From assembly GCF_042242105.1 (NCBI RefSeq), contig NC_092022.1, positions 8,924,001 through 8,988,000 on the forward strand: a stretch of 64,000 nt of DNA, given 5' to 3'. Of this stretch, positions 1-12,337 are shown one piece after another (position 1 is the first letter of the stretch; the number at the start of each line of letters is the position of its first letter). The notes under the pieces were generated by a model. The model did not search any database. It was not told the origin of the DNA and saw only the letters and a program-made list of their open reading frames with translations. This DNA comes from Pempheris klunzingeri (taxonomy: Eukaryota > Chordata > Actinopteri > Acropomatiformes > Pempheridae). Both the position numbers and the translations under genes were made by a program.

Positions 1-2625
1 CTTCCTGTGATCAGCTCTATTGACTACACCACACCTCAAAAATTGGTACACTGCAGGCCCCTAACGGCAGCTCAGTCCACCCATATACGAAATTCATTAA
101 CAGAGTGTTAAATGATTAGGACTGTGGTGCCGTAATAAACACAAAACACACGGTTGAAATGCTTGCAGTGTGGCTGCCAGAATAATCTTTTTTGTTTGTA
201 GTTTACAAATTGACCCTCGTTTTCTGATTTGGAGTTGTGTGGAAAGTTTTAGCCTTGCCATTAATGTTGTTAGTCCAGGAGATATGGCCCAGTGTCAGCT
301 GACCTATTAGCCCTTTCTTATTCATAGTTATCGACACTTGAATGGCTCTGCCATTGTGTGAAGGCATAACAATGGACCTTGGGTAGCCCAGGCCGCCGTC
401 AGAGCACATTGTTAGGGAAAGCAGCCGTTGGTCAACCACTAACTTGACCTTTTTTATGGAGTCTTTTTATGGCATCTCAAGTGTTGCTTTCCTCTCGTCT
501 ATGGTTGACCATTGACAGTGGCCGAAGTCCAGCTTGCCTTCCTTCTCATGAGCAAATATAAAGGCCTGTTAGTAAATATATAGGTGTATTTCAAATTCTG
601 AATTATCATTGGTATTGATAGGTTTGTACGATATCCCAAATCTAAATGTTATGTGTTCTCCCTGACTAGTTGTTGCAATGTGAATGTCCAAACAATGTTA
701 TGTCAATGTGTCTCATGAGTCACAGGACCATGATTTCTTGCTTGTCTTGTTTTTGACTTATAAAGTGTTACATCCCGCCTGCCACTGTCCATCTTCTCAT
801 CTTCGTGATGTTACCAGGGGGTTGTCTCGTCATCTCATTTGGATTGTCACTTACACACAATGTGCACATACACACTCAGCAATCACATGATATTCCCTGG
901 TGCTGGAGCAGGGGTCAGAGTGCTTGACAACCAGGAGACGGAGCCAAGAGGTGCTAATTAAAACAGACGTCTTCTGTCCTCTGTGAGAAGCAATTCTGTG
1001 GCTGCTAAGAGGAGTGTCCTATCCATTATATGAGAAATGGGAACTGGCATGAGGCTGTCAGCAGAAGAAGTTACTTGTCAGCAAAACCCCATTATAAAAC
1101 TAATATTACACAACTGTCAGACCCTGCAAGCATCTTGTTTTCATGTTACTATAAAAAGGTCTAGTTATTCTGAGAGCCTGAAAACAAGCTCAATTGTCCC
1201 TCCTTCTGTCTACCAGGCAAGGCTGTGTTCCTGGCACGGGACAAACACCACCTGACAGACCTGTGCCACTTGATCCGCCACGACACCCCCTACCTGTTTC
1301 AGGAGTACGTCAAGGAGTCGCATGGCCGGGATGTACGGGTCGTCCTAGTTGGCGGACGTGTCATTGGCTCAATGCTACGCTGTTCCACTGATGGTCGCAT
1401 GCAGAGCAACTGCTCCCTGGGTAGGCAGACGCCGAGAGTCAGTGATGACACACAGAATTACTGAACTATTGACACTATCACACACATTTCTAGTTAAATG
1501 CCCCTAACCAAAGCTGTTCTGGTTATTATTCAGATTTGGAGAGAGGGCAGTTTTCACGTACCGAGTATTTTTTGAGACATAGAATTCATAGTCATTCATT
1601 TTCAACAAAGACCTGTAGAAAAAATGTAAAGTGCTACTGCTCTGTGTGCCACACATTGCGCTAATCATTCAATCCTACAATATATTTTTGATCAAGTATA
1701 ATGCTCCATCTGCTCCATAAACCGGTTTTGGGTAACGGTGCCAAATCAACAAGCTTGTGCTGAATCCACCCGAGAGACATCCAGTGCAACAGCATTCCAG
1801 CTGATGAGACTTACTTTCAATGTCAGAGCATGTGCAGTTTTGATCTAGTCGAGGCGGTAATGCGCTGTGACATATTCAGGACATCAGTCATCAGATTATT
1901 CTGCATTTATGTAACAGATCATGTTGACACTTGCTCTGACTCTTGGTGGATCTGGTGTAGTGTTCGATTCTAGCGAAATTAAATCATCCACATATATATT
2001 TTTTTAGGATTGCTCTATAGATGAAGTATTTTTGACAGTCAGGATGTTGAAGTGAATGAACCACAGACTGTGGTTTGTATTAACCAGCTCTATGTCTCTC
2101 TCTGGATCATTAGGTGGTGTAGGTATGATGTGCCCATTGAGCGAGCAGGGCAAGCAACTGGCCATAGAAGTATCTAACATCCTCGGCATGGATGTGTGTG
2201 GCATTGACCTTCTGCAGCTCAATGATGGCTCATTTGTGGTCTGCGAGGCCAATGCCAATGTGGGCTTCATCGCCTTCGACCAGGCCTGTGGCATGGATGT
2301 GGCAGGCATTGTCGCCGATTACGCCCTGTCAATGCTCCCCAGCCGCCTCACCCGTAAGATGTCCCTGCTGTCCGTCGTGTCGAGCACTAGTGAGACCAGC
2401 AGCGAGCCTGAGGTGTGCCCTGTGCCCACTGGCGGCGGCTCGCTACCCGAGGCCGTCTGCAACATGAGTGTGGGTTCTACTTCCAGTGAGAGTGACCCGG
2501 AGCTGGCTGAGCCCTCCCAATCCTCGCCCCGCCAGTCCACGGCTCCCACCCTGCCCGACCTCCCCGATCCAGCCTACAATTTCAACACCCTTCTTGCCAA
2601 TGAGATCAAGTTATTGACTAAGTGA
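1..2625 (+). CDS. rimkla: N-acetylaspartylglutamate / beta-citrylglutamate synthase (RimK-like ATP-grasp ligase), 3' part only
   Basis: Two coding exons are visible: 1217-1420 and 2114-2625 (stop TGA 2623-2625). The earlier exons lie upstream of the window, and 1-1216 and 1421-2113 are intron. The spliced reading is the last 238 residues; human RIMKLA/B are about 390. It begins with [12 protein letters not shown], then [15 protein letters not shown] and [15 protein letters not shown]. The ATP-grasp metal-binding stretch [14 protein letters not shown] is intact. The family ligates glutamate to N-acetylaspartate (NAAG) or to citrate, using ATP, in the cytosol, mainly in neurons. Both exons keep frame across the junction (phase 1). 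The Ser-rich C-terminus is mixed: SGSTSSES-like text resembles RIMKLA, while the end LLANEIKLL resembles RIMKLB. I chose rimkla because zmynd12 and ccdc30 follow, as in human 1p34. The family call is near certain; A versus B is about 75:25. Confidence 0.85.
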
Positions 2626-5600
2626 GATTCAAGCAGCTTCGTGCGCACCACAAAACATATTAAAAACATGCATACACACACTTGAACACAGGGCAACAGA
2701 CATTCCTTTTAAAAACGCATATCAATCCAAAACCTATCAAAACATAGGAGGTTAAATGCAAAACAAGAGCAGAGAAAAACAGAAAAACACGAGTACAAAG
2801 AATTACAAACACCAAAATATAAGTCTTCTCCTAATAACTCCTTTCCAAAGCGACAAAAAACAACAACAACAAAGATCTGAGGCTGCTCCCCTGACTCTCC
2901 TCGCTTTGCACCTCTACTCCCAAACTGCAAACCCCACTATCCAAACTTAGCTTACACTGCAACATTGTGGAGAGAGTGGGATATATATAGTACATCAGAC
3001 AACTGCCAAATTGGCCTCTCCTCTTTTCTTTTTTTTTTGTTTTTTTTGCAAAATAGTGAGGGTGAAGGTGACTATGTTTTTTTGGGTTGGGTGTGGGATT
3101 CCCATGAAGGCATTCACCTGCCATATTTTTATCCTTTCAATACAGTAACATTATTTAAAGGGGAATTTACAGTATGCTGTTATAAAAAAAGGGGTTTCCT
3201 GCTGAGACTGTAGTCAGGTTTGGTGGAGTTTTTTTCAAGTGATTGACTCCTTGGGAAAGGAATACATCCTCATGCTAGGGCACATTATACTGTCAGTTCC
3301 AATGTAGCAATGTAGTGAACAGAAGGACACAGGACAGGATGACGACCATCCTGCAGCATCTGGAGGGGGAGGATTACATGTCAAATTTACTGCTATTCAT
3401 AGTTCATAATAACTGAAATGATAGATGAATACACTCCACACTACATGACAATATGTCATATGTTGTAAATCCAACTGAGACCGATTGTATATACAATGTT
3501 TGTGTTTTTTGTTTTTTTTACCAGGTTTACACAAAACAACCATCACAAAAAAAAACTATAATTAAAATCCATAAAATGACAACTTTGAATCATTGATGTT
3601 AAAGTGTAGCTGGGGCTGTGACATTGACAGTGAATAAGAGGCTGACATTGTGGCATCAGAATGATTTATCTTTCATGTATTAATAAGAATATCATTAACC
3701 CAGAATACATATCTACATCATCCTGGGTGCTAATACGGTGTCCATCAATTAATTCTGTTCACTGTCAATGCAGCAAGCTAATGAAAGCGTAAGCAAAACA
3801 GCCTTAACCTGCACAAGGTAGTACAAATAACAACTAGCAGTTCTGTCTAAAAGTCACAACCTGCAATACAAAAAAATGAATTGAGTGCCATTACTCGATT
3901 TTTAATTTTACATTCCTAGATAGCTTGTTTGATTAGCCTTACTAGCAGCAGCAGTCTGCTGCTTTTTTAAAATGCATTCAATGTCTAGCACTTTATGATG
4001 AACAGATGCATTTTTTTTCTCGCTCAGATGACATATTTAGTAAACATGAGACAGAGTGTTAAAGCTGCGTCTACACCTGCGAACAAAATATACCTCAAAA
4101 CAGTGACTTATCACTGCCATAGGATGACATAGATATTCAAAAATACAGTACATATCAGCCGGGATCCTTGTGGTTTTCTACTGGCCACTGATATACCAGG
4201 TGTTCCTTCCCTTTACGTCTTAAGAGCTAGAAAGGTAGTTGTGTATTATTTTTTTATTTCTTTTTTAGTTTTTTTGTAAATATTTAGGTAGTGAATTAGC
4301 TTCAGTGCATACTAGTATCCAGATGATGAAACTGGAACGGCTAAAATAACTGCCAACATTGAATTTTTTCATAAGCTGTTGAGGTCAAACTTGTTTGTAC
4401 AAACCTGCAATATTGAAAGGTTGAAACTGAAATTTGGTGCTAACATTTCTGGATTTGGTTAGATGTGATTTTTCAGTCATATGCTTTGTAGATTTTACTT
4501 TTATTGTTTTCACCTTGTTTTTTGATAAAAAAGAATATCCTAACCCACAAAATATGTTGGCATGATGTACAAATAACATATGGAAACTATATTTTTGCAG
4601 TCTCTTTGAATAGAATGTTTTCTTTCCTTTAGAAAAAAAAGGAGAAAAAAAATCCAGGGATTTCAGTGGCCAAAAGCTTATTGCTTGCGGTTTTTGTTCC
4701 TGTTGTTTTACCTCATGTACGCCTTCTGAAATGACTATCAGCAAAGGGGAAGGCTACACTGGGGTAAATGCCATTTACTAAGAATTCCTAACAGCTCTGA
4801 TCAAAAGCACAAATGTAAACTCTGAGTAGTTCCACGTAGTGACGTCCGTGTTTTTAGGCTCATAACCCTTTCTGTTGAACACAACTCAGGGAAGCAGCCT
4901 GGATCTCACCCCTGACCCCCAAAGGCACAACATATCCATCCGAGCTAGAAACATGTCAATACATACCACATACCAACAGGCAGACAAAAAGATACTCAAG
5001 AACAACAATGAAAAAAAGGTTGTAAACTACAGTATAAGACAATGTGGTGTATACCATGGTTAACATGCACTTTTTTTCCTTGCTTGTTTTATATTGTTCC
5101 TTGTTTTTTTTTTTTTTTTCCTAATTTATGGTATTTTTAAAGAAAAAAAGAGGTTTGTGTGCACTAATATTGTCTCAATAAAGTGAAACCGCTGTGAGGC
5201 TTGATTTTATTTTCCTTTTTGTGGGCCGACTTTACTAACTGTCTAACGGGCCTGCTTGAGGGTGCCAAATCTAAACCCGTCGGACAACAGAAAAGGCAGC
5301 TTTAAAGTCTGCTGTCAAGTGATCACAGTGGCTCCACTGAGAGAATGACACCATTTACACTACTGTGATGTTGTCTGGTATCTAAATAATGAAAGTATCT
5401 GACAAACAAACTGTGAAATCCGCTGATGTCTGCTCTCCTGACATGCAAGGGCCGATGGGCTTGATCATCAACGTCGCATCCCAACATACAAGCTTACATG
5501 GGTGAACTATCTCCACTTGTTGTCCCCTATTTTTTGAAGTCTTTGTCTTTGTATTGAAGCCTGTGTCATTCTACATCGTGTACACCAGTGTAAATCAAAG

Positions 5601-6715
5601 ATCACATATCCTCTCAGCCAGCCATAGGACAGAGTGAAATGGTTATTTCTCTCTTACAGCCCCTTTTATTTTATTCTGTAGTTTATACATCATCCCAGTG
5701 CAGACGGAGCACATCTAGCCATTAAAGGTTCATTTAACTGTGCCCTAAGAACTTTCAAAATGCCTTTTCATTGTCTGGATTCCTTTGCAAGCATTGATTT
5801 GAGGATCATTGTTAAGTCAAGGTCCCGGTTCAGGTGGGTTTCTTTCAGCTTGATCTTTTTAGACCAGTAGCCATGATAAAGTGGGTACAAGGCATGGAAG
5901 CTACTGGAAGGGATGGGTACCGCATGCTAGTGACACAAAAAAAGAAAAAAAGTCATGAGAAATGATCGACCATGTATTTGCCTGTGTGGTGCTTGGCCAG
6001 CCTGGAACAAACATGAAGGGACCTCTGGACTGGACACTGTACCAACAGCACAACAGAGCACAAGGTTACTATTTAATTCCATACTGCTGCTAATGTATAT
6101 TTGGCTAAAAATTAAAAAGGGAATATGCGGAAATCCAAGTGTTTCCATGTTTTGCTGCCTTTCGACACATTAAAATGAATCTGAATGCCAAAAAAACAAA
6201 CACTTTGCTGTATAATTCAGTACTAATAACACTAGTGGTGAGATGATTTTAAAAGTGATTCTTTGTTTTGATATAATGAGTAAATGTTTCAGAATTGTAT
6301 ATAATATGTAGGATTTCACAGCAACCATCAGGTTCATTTTATGTCAGTGTGTTTTAAAAACGAACCTGAGGTTTGCTTTAAGGTTTACAATATTCTTTGG
6401 TTTCGGGAGGAAAATGCAATGTTTATGCTCCAGTGAAATAATGCAGCTCTTCGTTGATGCTATAGACAGTAGAAATCTTATCTTTAATTCTATCTGCATA
6501 TGGTGAATTGAAGAGGTTCTGGACTGCTAGATATGACATAAGCAAAAACGTTGCATAAAAAGGTTTGAATTCCCTCACCATTATTCTGTTCTGTATGATT
6601 CTGACAGTGTTACCAACTGGATCCCAAAGTCATGTACTTCACAAATGTGCAAAATGATGTAAATATATATCCCTCTTTTTTTTAGATTAAAATAAAGATG
6701 AGTCATTATTCAAAA
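2626..6715 (+). other. rimkla 3'UTR (about 4 kb), no gene seen
   Basis: AT-rich sequence with many T and A runs and no recognisable exon. Two poly(A) signals AATAAA lie at 5177-5182 and 6691-6696, so short (about 2.6 kb) and long (about 4.1 kb) 3'UTRs are possible. The short open frames here have no protein-like composition. The UTR extent is inferred from the signals only. Confidence 0.5.
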
Positions 6716-6759
6716 CCAATGAAAAGGTGTCTCCTCTTCCTCCATGTGCTGCTTTTATT
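6691..6759. promoter_or_regulatory. Facing poly(A) signals of rimkla (+) and zmynd12 (-)
   Basis: AATAAA on the + strand at 6691-6696 and TTTATT (AATAAA on the - strand) at 6754-6759 face each other. Cleavage normally falls 10-30 nt downstream of each signal, so the two transcripts would end within a few tens of bases of each other, or overlap. Confidence 0.5.
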
Positions 6760-6922
6760 GAGCATGTCAATATCAACGTGTGCTTTTATTTGCTCACCCA
6801 GTATTTTTTTTTTCAGCCACTTACAATTCCCAACATCTGGATGAATCCTAAATCATTAGCTTTGTATTCATAAATGTTTAATTTCTTACAAGCTCAGTGA
6901 TTTGTACATTTACATGGATGAA

Positions 6923-9900
6923 TCAGCGAGGGGCTAAGCAGATGTCCTGATGGAGCAGATCCCCCAAAGCAGAGAGATGGGCAGGGCAGGTACGTGGTTC
7001 TGTCTGCAGACTCTGCACCAGCTGCAGCAGGCCCTGGATGTGCTTTGCCAGGTTATGGTTTGGTATCAGCTGGCTGGCCTGCTGGGCCGTGCTGCCAAAT
7101 CCCAGTGCCTGGCACACAAACACAAACGGAAACAAACACAGCAGCTGCAGCTGTTAGACTCTCCGGGGAGAGTAAAGCTGACTTATATAACAATGTCACT
7201 GAAAATTAGACAGCAATGTGGCCGATTTATTTTATTCCATTTCACCCTTCTTACATCCTGCTCTGCTATAGCTTATAACAGAGAAAATTGGGATTTAACG
7301 TATTATTTCCATGCATGCTTAAATGGAAACATGCCAACCTCAATGTGGAATTCATTAAGGTTTGCAGTGGCATCTGTGGAATTCCTTCTGTGTCTTAGGA
7401 TTTGTCAACAGCTGGGGATATGCATTGTATGTGTTACACAAGTGTTTGTGTGTTCAGTGTTGCATGCACTCAGCAGTGAATACAAGGCCGATACACAACA
7501 CCACAGGCTCTCGTATCTAATGAAAGTTCCATCCTTGGAAAAACATCTTGAATAAACAGATAAAAAGTAAAAGAATTTAGTCATGATTCCCTCAAAATAA
7601 CAGGAAACTTACTTTTCGAGGCACAGCGCTGGCACTGCAACCCACAATGGAACCATGACATGGACAAAGACATGAGCAGATGTCTAAATACATCCAAAAT
7701 TACCATCATGCATTTCAACATAAAAAGAGGAAAAGCGGTCATTAAAACTCCGCGCCTTTTTTTGTACTTTATGGTTCAATAAATATGAGGAAAACTGAAT
7801 AGTAGACTTGTAACACACACACGTCAAGAAGCGTCCACCCAGGCTAAAGTATCTTTGGAAAGACACCCTGTAACTCTGAGGACACAATGCTGTAGCTGAC
7901 TGACTCTGACGCTGACACTCTGACCTATATGTGAAAGAAGGCAAGCAAAAACTGAATATAACTGTGGAGATCAAAGACACTCTTCAATCCGTTGGAACGG
8001 CCTTCAGGCTAGTTAATTCAGGCATCATCCTGACATGGTGAGCCCAGCCTTGGTCCTCATTCCTACAGCTGTGGGCATTCAACAGCTGGGGATAACTGTG
8101 CTAACTTGTGTTATTTTGGCTATTAAAAAAAAAAAAAGACTCGCTATGCTCTGCATTTTTTCCAGTAGTTGTGGAACATTGGTGAAAAACAAACTCCAAT
8201 TGTATTTCATCCAGCCCTGACAACCCACCAAACCACGGGATTAAAACATGAATGTGAAACAAACAAACGTATAAACTGATTGTAGTGTTGTATTTGTGGG
8301 TTTTCTGGTGTCTATCTATGTCTGTTATTTTCCACAGTGAAGCTACTTGTGCTTAGCCAGAGGATCTCATCAAATCCACTGAACTTAGACCTCTGACAAG
8401 CTTTTAAGTCTGTGGAGGCCACCTATCTGATAAAAGAACTTCCTTTATACACACAAATAGCCTTCAGTGGTACACAAAGAGAGACTGGAGACAAGGCGGA
8501 AGTCTGGAAGACTGTTGAGACAGCCACGTCAAGTCCCACTAATACAAAACCTCATCTTTACGGCTTAACAAATCAAGACATAATCTCATTTTGTGACTGG
8601 CCTTTAAAGGAGGCTCATTAGGTGGTAGTGCGGAACTGTGTCAGTGTGTCAATCTAAACCTTTAATGCCTGGCCGCCTCGCCAGGTGACTCACCTTCAGG
8701 GAGTCTCCTCCCAGGAACCACAGCATGGCCAGGCAGTTGGCCACCAGCGCGACCTGAGCAGGGTCTTTTCTGGGGTAGTTCTGTTCAAACTCCAACATGG
8801 TTCTCAAAATCTCATCCACTTCAACTCGCTGGGCTCTGTCTGATAGATGGAGACAAAAATGCAATTGTCCTTTAGCTTTAACAGTAAATTACCTCTTGCA
8901 TAAATGCGCGACACTAAAAAAAGAGCATTTAATGGACGTCAACACAAAATGTAGGCCTGAATCTTCTCTATAGCTTGTGTAAGCATCATTTCCGTCCATG
9001 ATCACCTTTCCCCCGTAACAATTCCAGAAACCCTGGGAAATTGCATCGCAGCTAACAAGCTTAGCATCATATGTAGGGCAGCAGCTGTGATGGAGGGTAG
9101 TGATGCGCATGCTGCACAGCCAGAGATGTGTCAGCACTGGTCTCTATTCAGCCCTAAGCATGCTAGTGTAAATCTGGGGTTTAGCTTTCAGATTGAACAC
9201 CAAGACCGCTCAGCCAAATATAGAACTGTTTACCTTATATTTTTTACTGATGCGCCAATAGAGCTCTATGCTGTTTAGTGGGTAGAGCAAATGATGGATT
9301 GGTGATAGTTAAATAGTTAAACAAAACCTAAATGTATGGTTTTATATTGTTTTACTGAAGTTTTGTATGGTTCTGTTTATGTTATGCATATTTGAAGTGA
9401 AATGACGTACCGTAAGATGGCTCCACCCTCATGTCAGGTTTCTGGAGATATTGGATGTGGGTCTGGAGGAGTTTGGTCAGATAGCTGTGCCAAACACCTG
9501 CAACCTACGGTATGAGCAGCAGAAGATGAATCATGAAACACATATACACAAAAATTGGATTTTGAAATTGAAACATAAACAAAATCGCATCACATCTATT
9601 TTGTTTTTACGTCAGAGTACAAGGAACGGGCAATGGGCATCTTCCCCTGTTTGGCAAACACATCAGCCATGAGGAAGTAGCCACCACTGGTGACTGTGCT
9701 ATACAGGCCATACTCCTCACTGGCAAAGTAGATCTGAAAAAAACATCAAAGAAATGAGATATTTCACAAGGTACATTCATAATTAGCGTGAAAAGAACAA
9801 AATGTTGTACATCCTGAGAGACGCAGACAATGTACACTTCAGTTTTCATTTTGCTCCTTACAGCAGGAACTAAAATATATTTAAAAATACAGTAACATAT

Positions 9901-12304
9901 CAAAACAGTTGAAAATGCTGCATGTACTGAAGACATTTCTGGTGAGTGTATTAATCATGACAGACATCATTTGCAAAGTTAAACAGAGCTGCTTCCAGGT
10001 TTCCAGTCGTCGTGTAGAAGCGGCCCAGGCTCCTGTGCAGTCTGTGGTGGACTCCGTGACCACATTCTGGGTTCTTCAACACCGCCCGCTCAGCCTGGGA
10101 CAGGAGCTCCACCACCAGGGTTAGATTACCCAAACCTGGAAACGCAAGCACAATTACACACACACACACGCACAAATATAAATTTAATCACACAGGCACA
10201 CACACACAAAGTCATGCATTAAACATCATATTTGGAAGGAGAAAGGGGACAACGCTTTTGTGGTCCTTCCTCACCCATGTTGGCATCAGCCAGCAGCCTG
10301 TAGGCATCAATTGTTTGGGCAGCATTTGAGCCATGGACTTCTATGGAAGAGCGCAGGCAGAACTGAGCGGCAAGGAGAGCCTCGTGGTGTTTCCTCTCGG
10401 ACAGTTTGCTCTGAGCCACCACTCTGCAAATCTCAATCAGCTCCGCCTGGGTAGGAAACCAAAGCCAAGGTACAGATCAGGTTACTGTTACCCTACATTC
10501 ATTCATCTACTTCCAGGACTATTACAGGACAATTCACAGGAGTAAACACAGCATTATTCAGTGTTAGCTCGTACATCCAAACATTAATCACTGAAAATGG
10601 AACTGGCTCTAGAAACAGTGTGCGACCAGAGTAGGAACAAAATTCACTGTTTCCTCTTTGACAAAACTCTTGGACCTTAATTCAACATTATGAAAAAAAT
10701 AATCTGTCCTGTGGTGTTTAGTCACTGGAAAAACAAAAATCTCTTCCTGTACTTACATCAGTCACAGTACATCACAAAGTGCTGTTCAAATAAAAAGTGA
10801 GAAAAACTCACTGAGACTATAAAAATGTAGAGTGCTGGAATGAAATCTCCTCTCTCTGCTTCCTAAATTAAAACATTAGCCCAGTTGTCCCTTTACCTCC
10901 ATCTATTCTAGATGTCTTTCACACCATTTTCACTCAGCTTGCACGGTAGAGGAAAATGACAACAAAGATCTAGGGTTCTTGTGTGTTTCTGGTATCTAAA
11001 TTCTATAACTTTTCCATTACTATTTCCTAAAAGGTTGCACCGTCTACATGAATTTTTTTTTTCTTAAATAAGAATCCAGCAAGTTTTTGGTTGTGTTATT
11101 AATTTTACCATTTCATTGCGTGCTCCAGGTTTGCATTTGGCACCTGTAGGTCATATGAAGGAAACTAAAACTAAAAACCTAGAAGTGAAACATTGGCATT
11201 TGCATTTCAAAAAGATCAATCATAGAGGGATTTCTAAAGAAGAAAATGCAAAATCTTTCATGGCCTGGAGATATTGTTTTCACAATTCATGTTTTTTTTA
11301 ACGATTTTCCCTGACAGTGAGAAATTTAAGCCGGAGTCACACTTAAAAACGAGATGTGTTCACGCTACTGTGTGTTTCATAGTCTTCCGTGCCTGGTCCC
11401 TGTGCACCACACACATCCTCACCCTTTTAAGTTGGATTTCATTGTGGTCAGCCTGCTTGACACTTGGGAGTGTCCGGGTGCGAATGGGAACAAGCAACTG
11501 ACAAATTCTCCCATGGATCCCCACCCAGTCAGCCTGCTGGTGCTCTGCGTCACTAAGGAATAAAATTTAAAAAAAAAAAAAGAGTTTAAAAAATGACAGC
11601 AACTTTGAGTCACATTTATGTTCCTAAACTCACTCACTCCCTCCCTCAGCTTCCTTCTCTCCCCTCAGCTATATAAGATCCACAGAATCCTCATGGCTTT
11701 GTGTGAAACTTGCATCTTCTAAGCGTAATGAATCTCCCCTCTGGGCACAACATGGCAAATCTTGGCTCAGGAAGCTGCTAATCAAGAACCTGTTTTCCCC
11801 TGCTATGATGATATATGATGATATATGAGCACCAGCATGTATACTTTTAAGTGCAGAACAGCAGCCACGGAAAGAAAAGGTTAAAATTGTGGATAGACTG
11901 ACTTCAGGTCGGCAGACAGATCCAATAATGCCTACCATTAACAGTGGAATGTTTCTATACAGTATATCTCAGTTGCTTTGAATCGAAATGCCAACATTTC
12001 CAAAGCAGAGCCTCTATCCCGTTTAGAAAATATCATTGGAGTGCACAGAGGGCATACTAAATTGCATGCCATTACATAACTGGTCTGTAATTTTGTTCAT
12101 CTGGCTCTCTTCTCCTGCACACTTCTGTGGAAACTGTCTTGGTTTTTTCCTTGCTTTCTTTTTTTTCTTCTTCTTCTGAGGAGCATGTGTGCTCATGTGT
12201 GCATTTGTGTTTCTGGACTTGAGTCAGAGGCGGCGAGCAGGCAGTGATCTGGCCACGTCACATCAACAGTAGCACTGACACAGCCAGTGTGTGTGTGCAT
12301 GTAG

Positions 12305-12337
<33 letters not shown>

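Noticed and set aside
7684-7980. Open frames in zmynd12 introns (for example 7684-7980 on - and 6950-7555 on +)
   Set aside because: No splice-compatible phase with the gene, no recognisable domain, and the 201-residue + strand frame is antisense to the real last exon.
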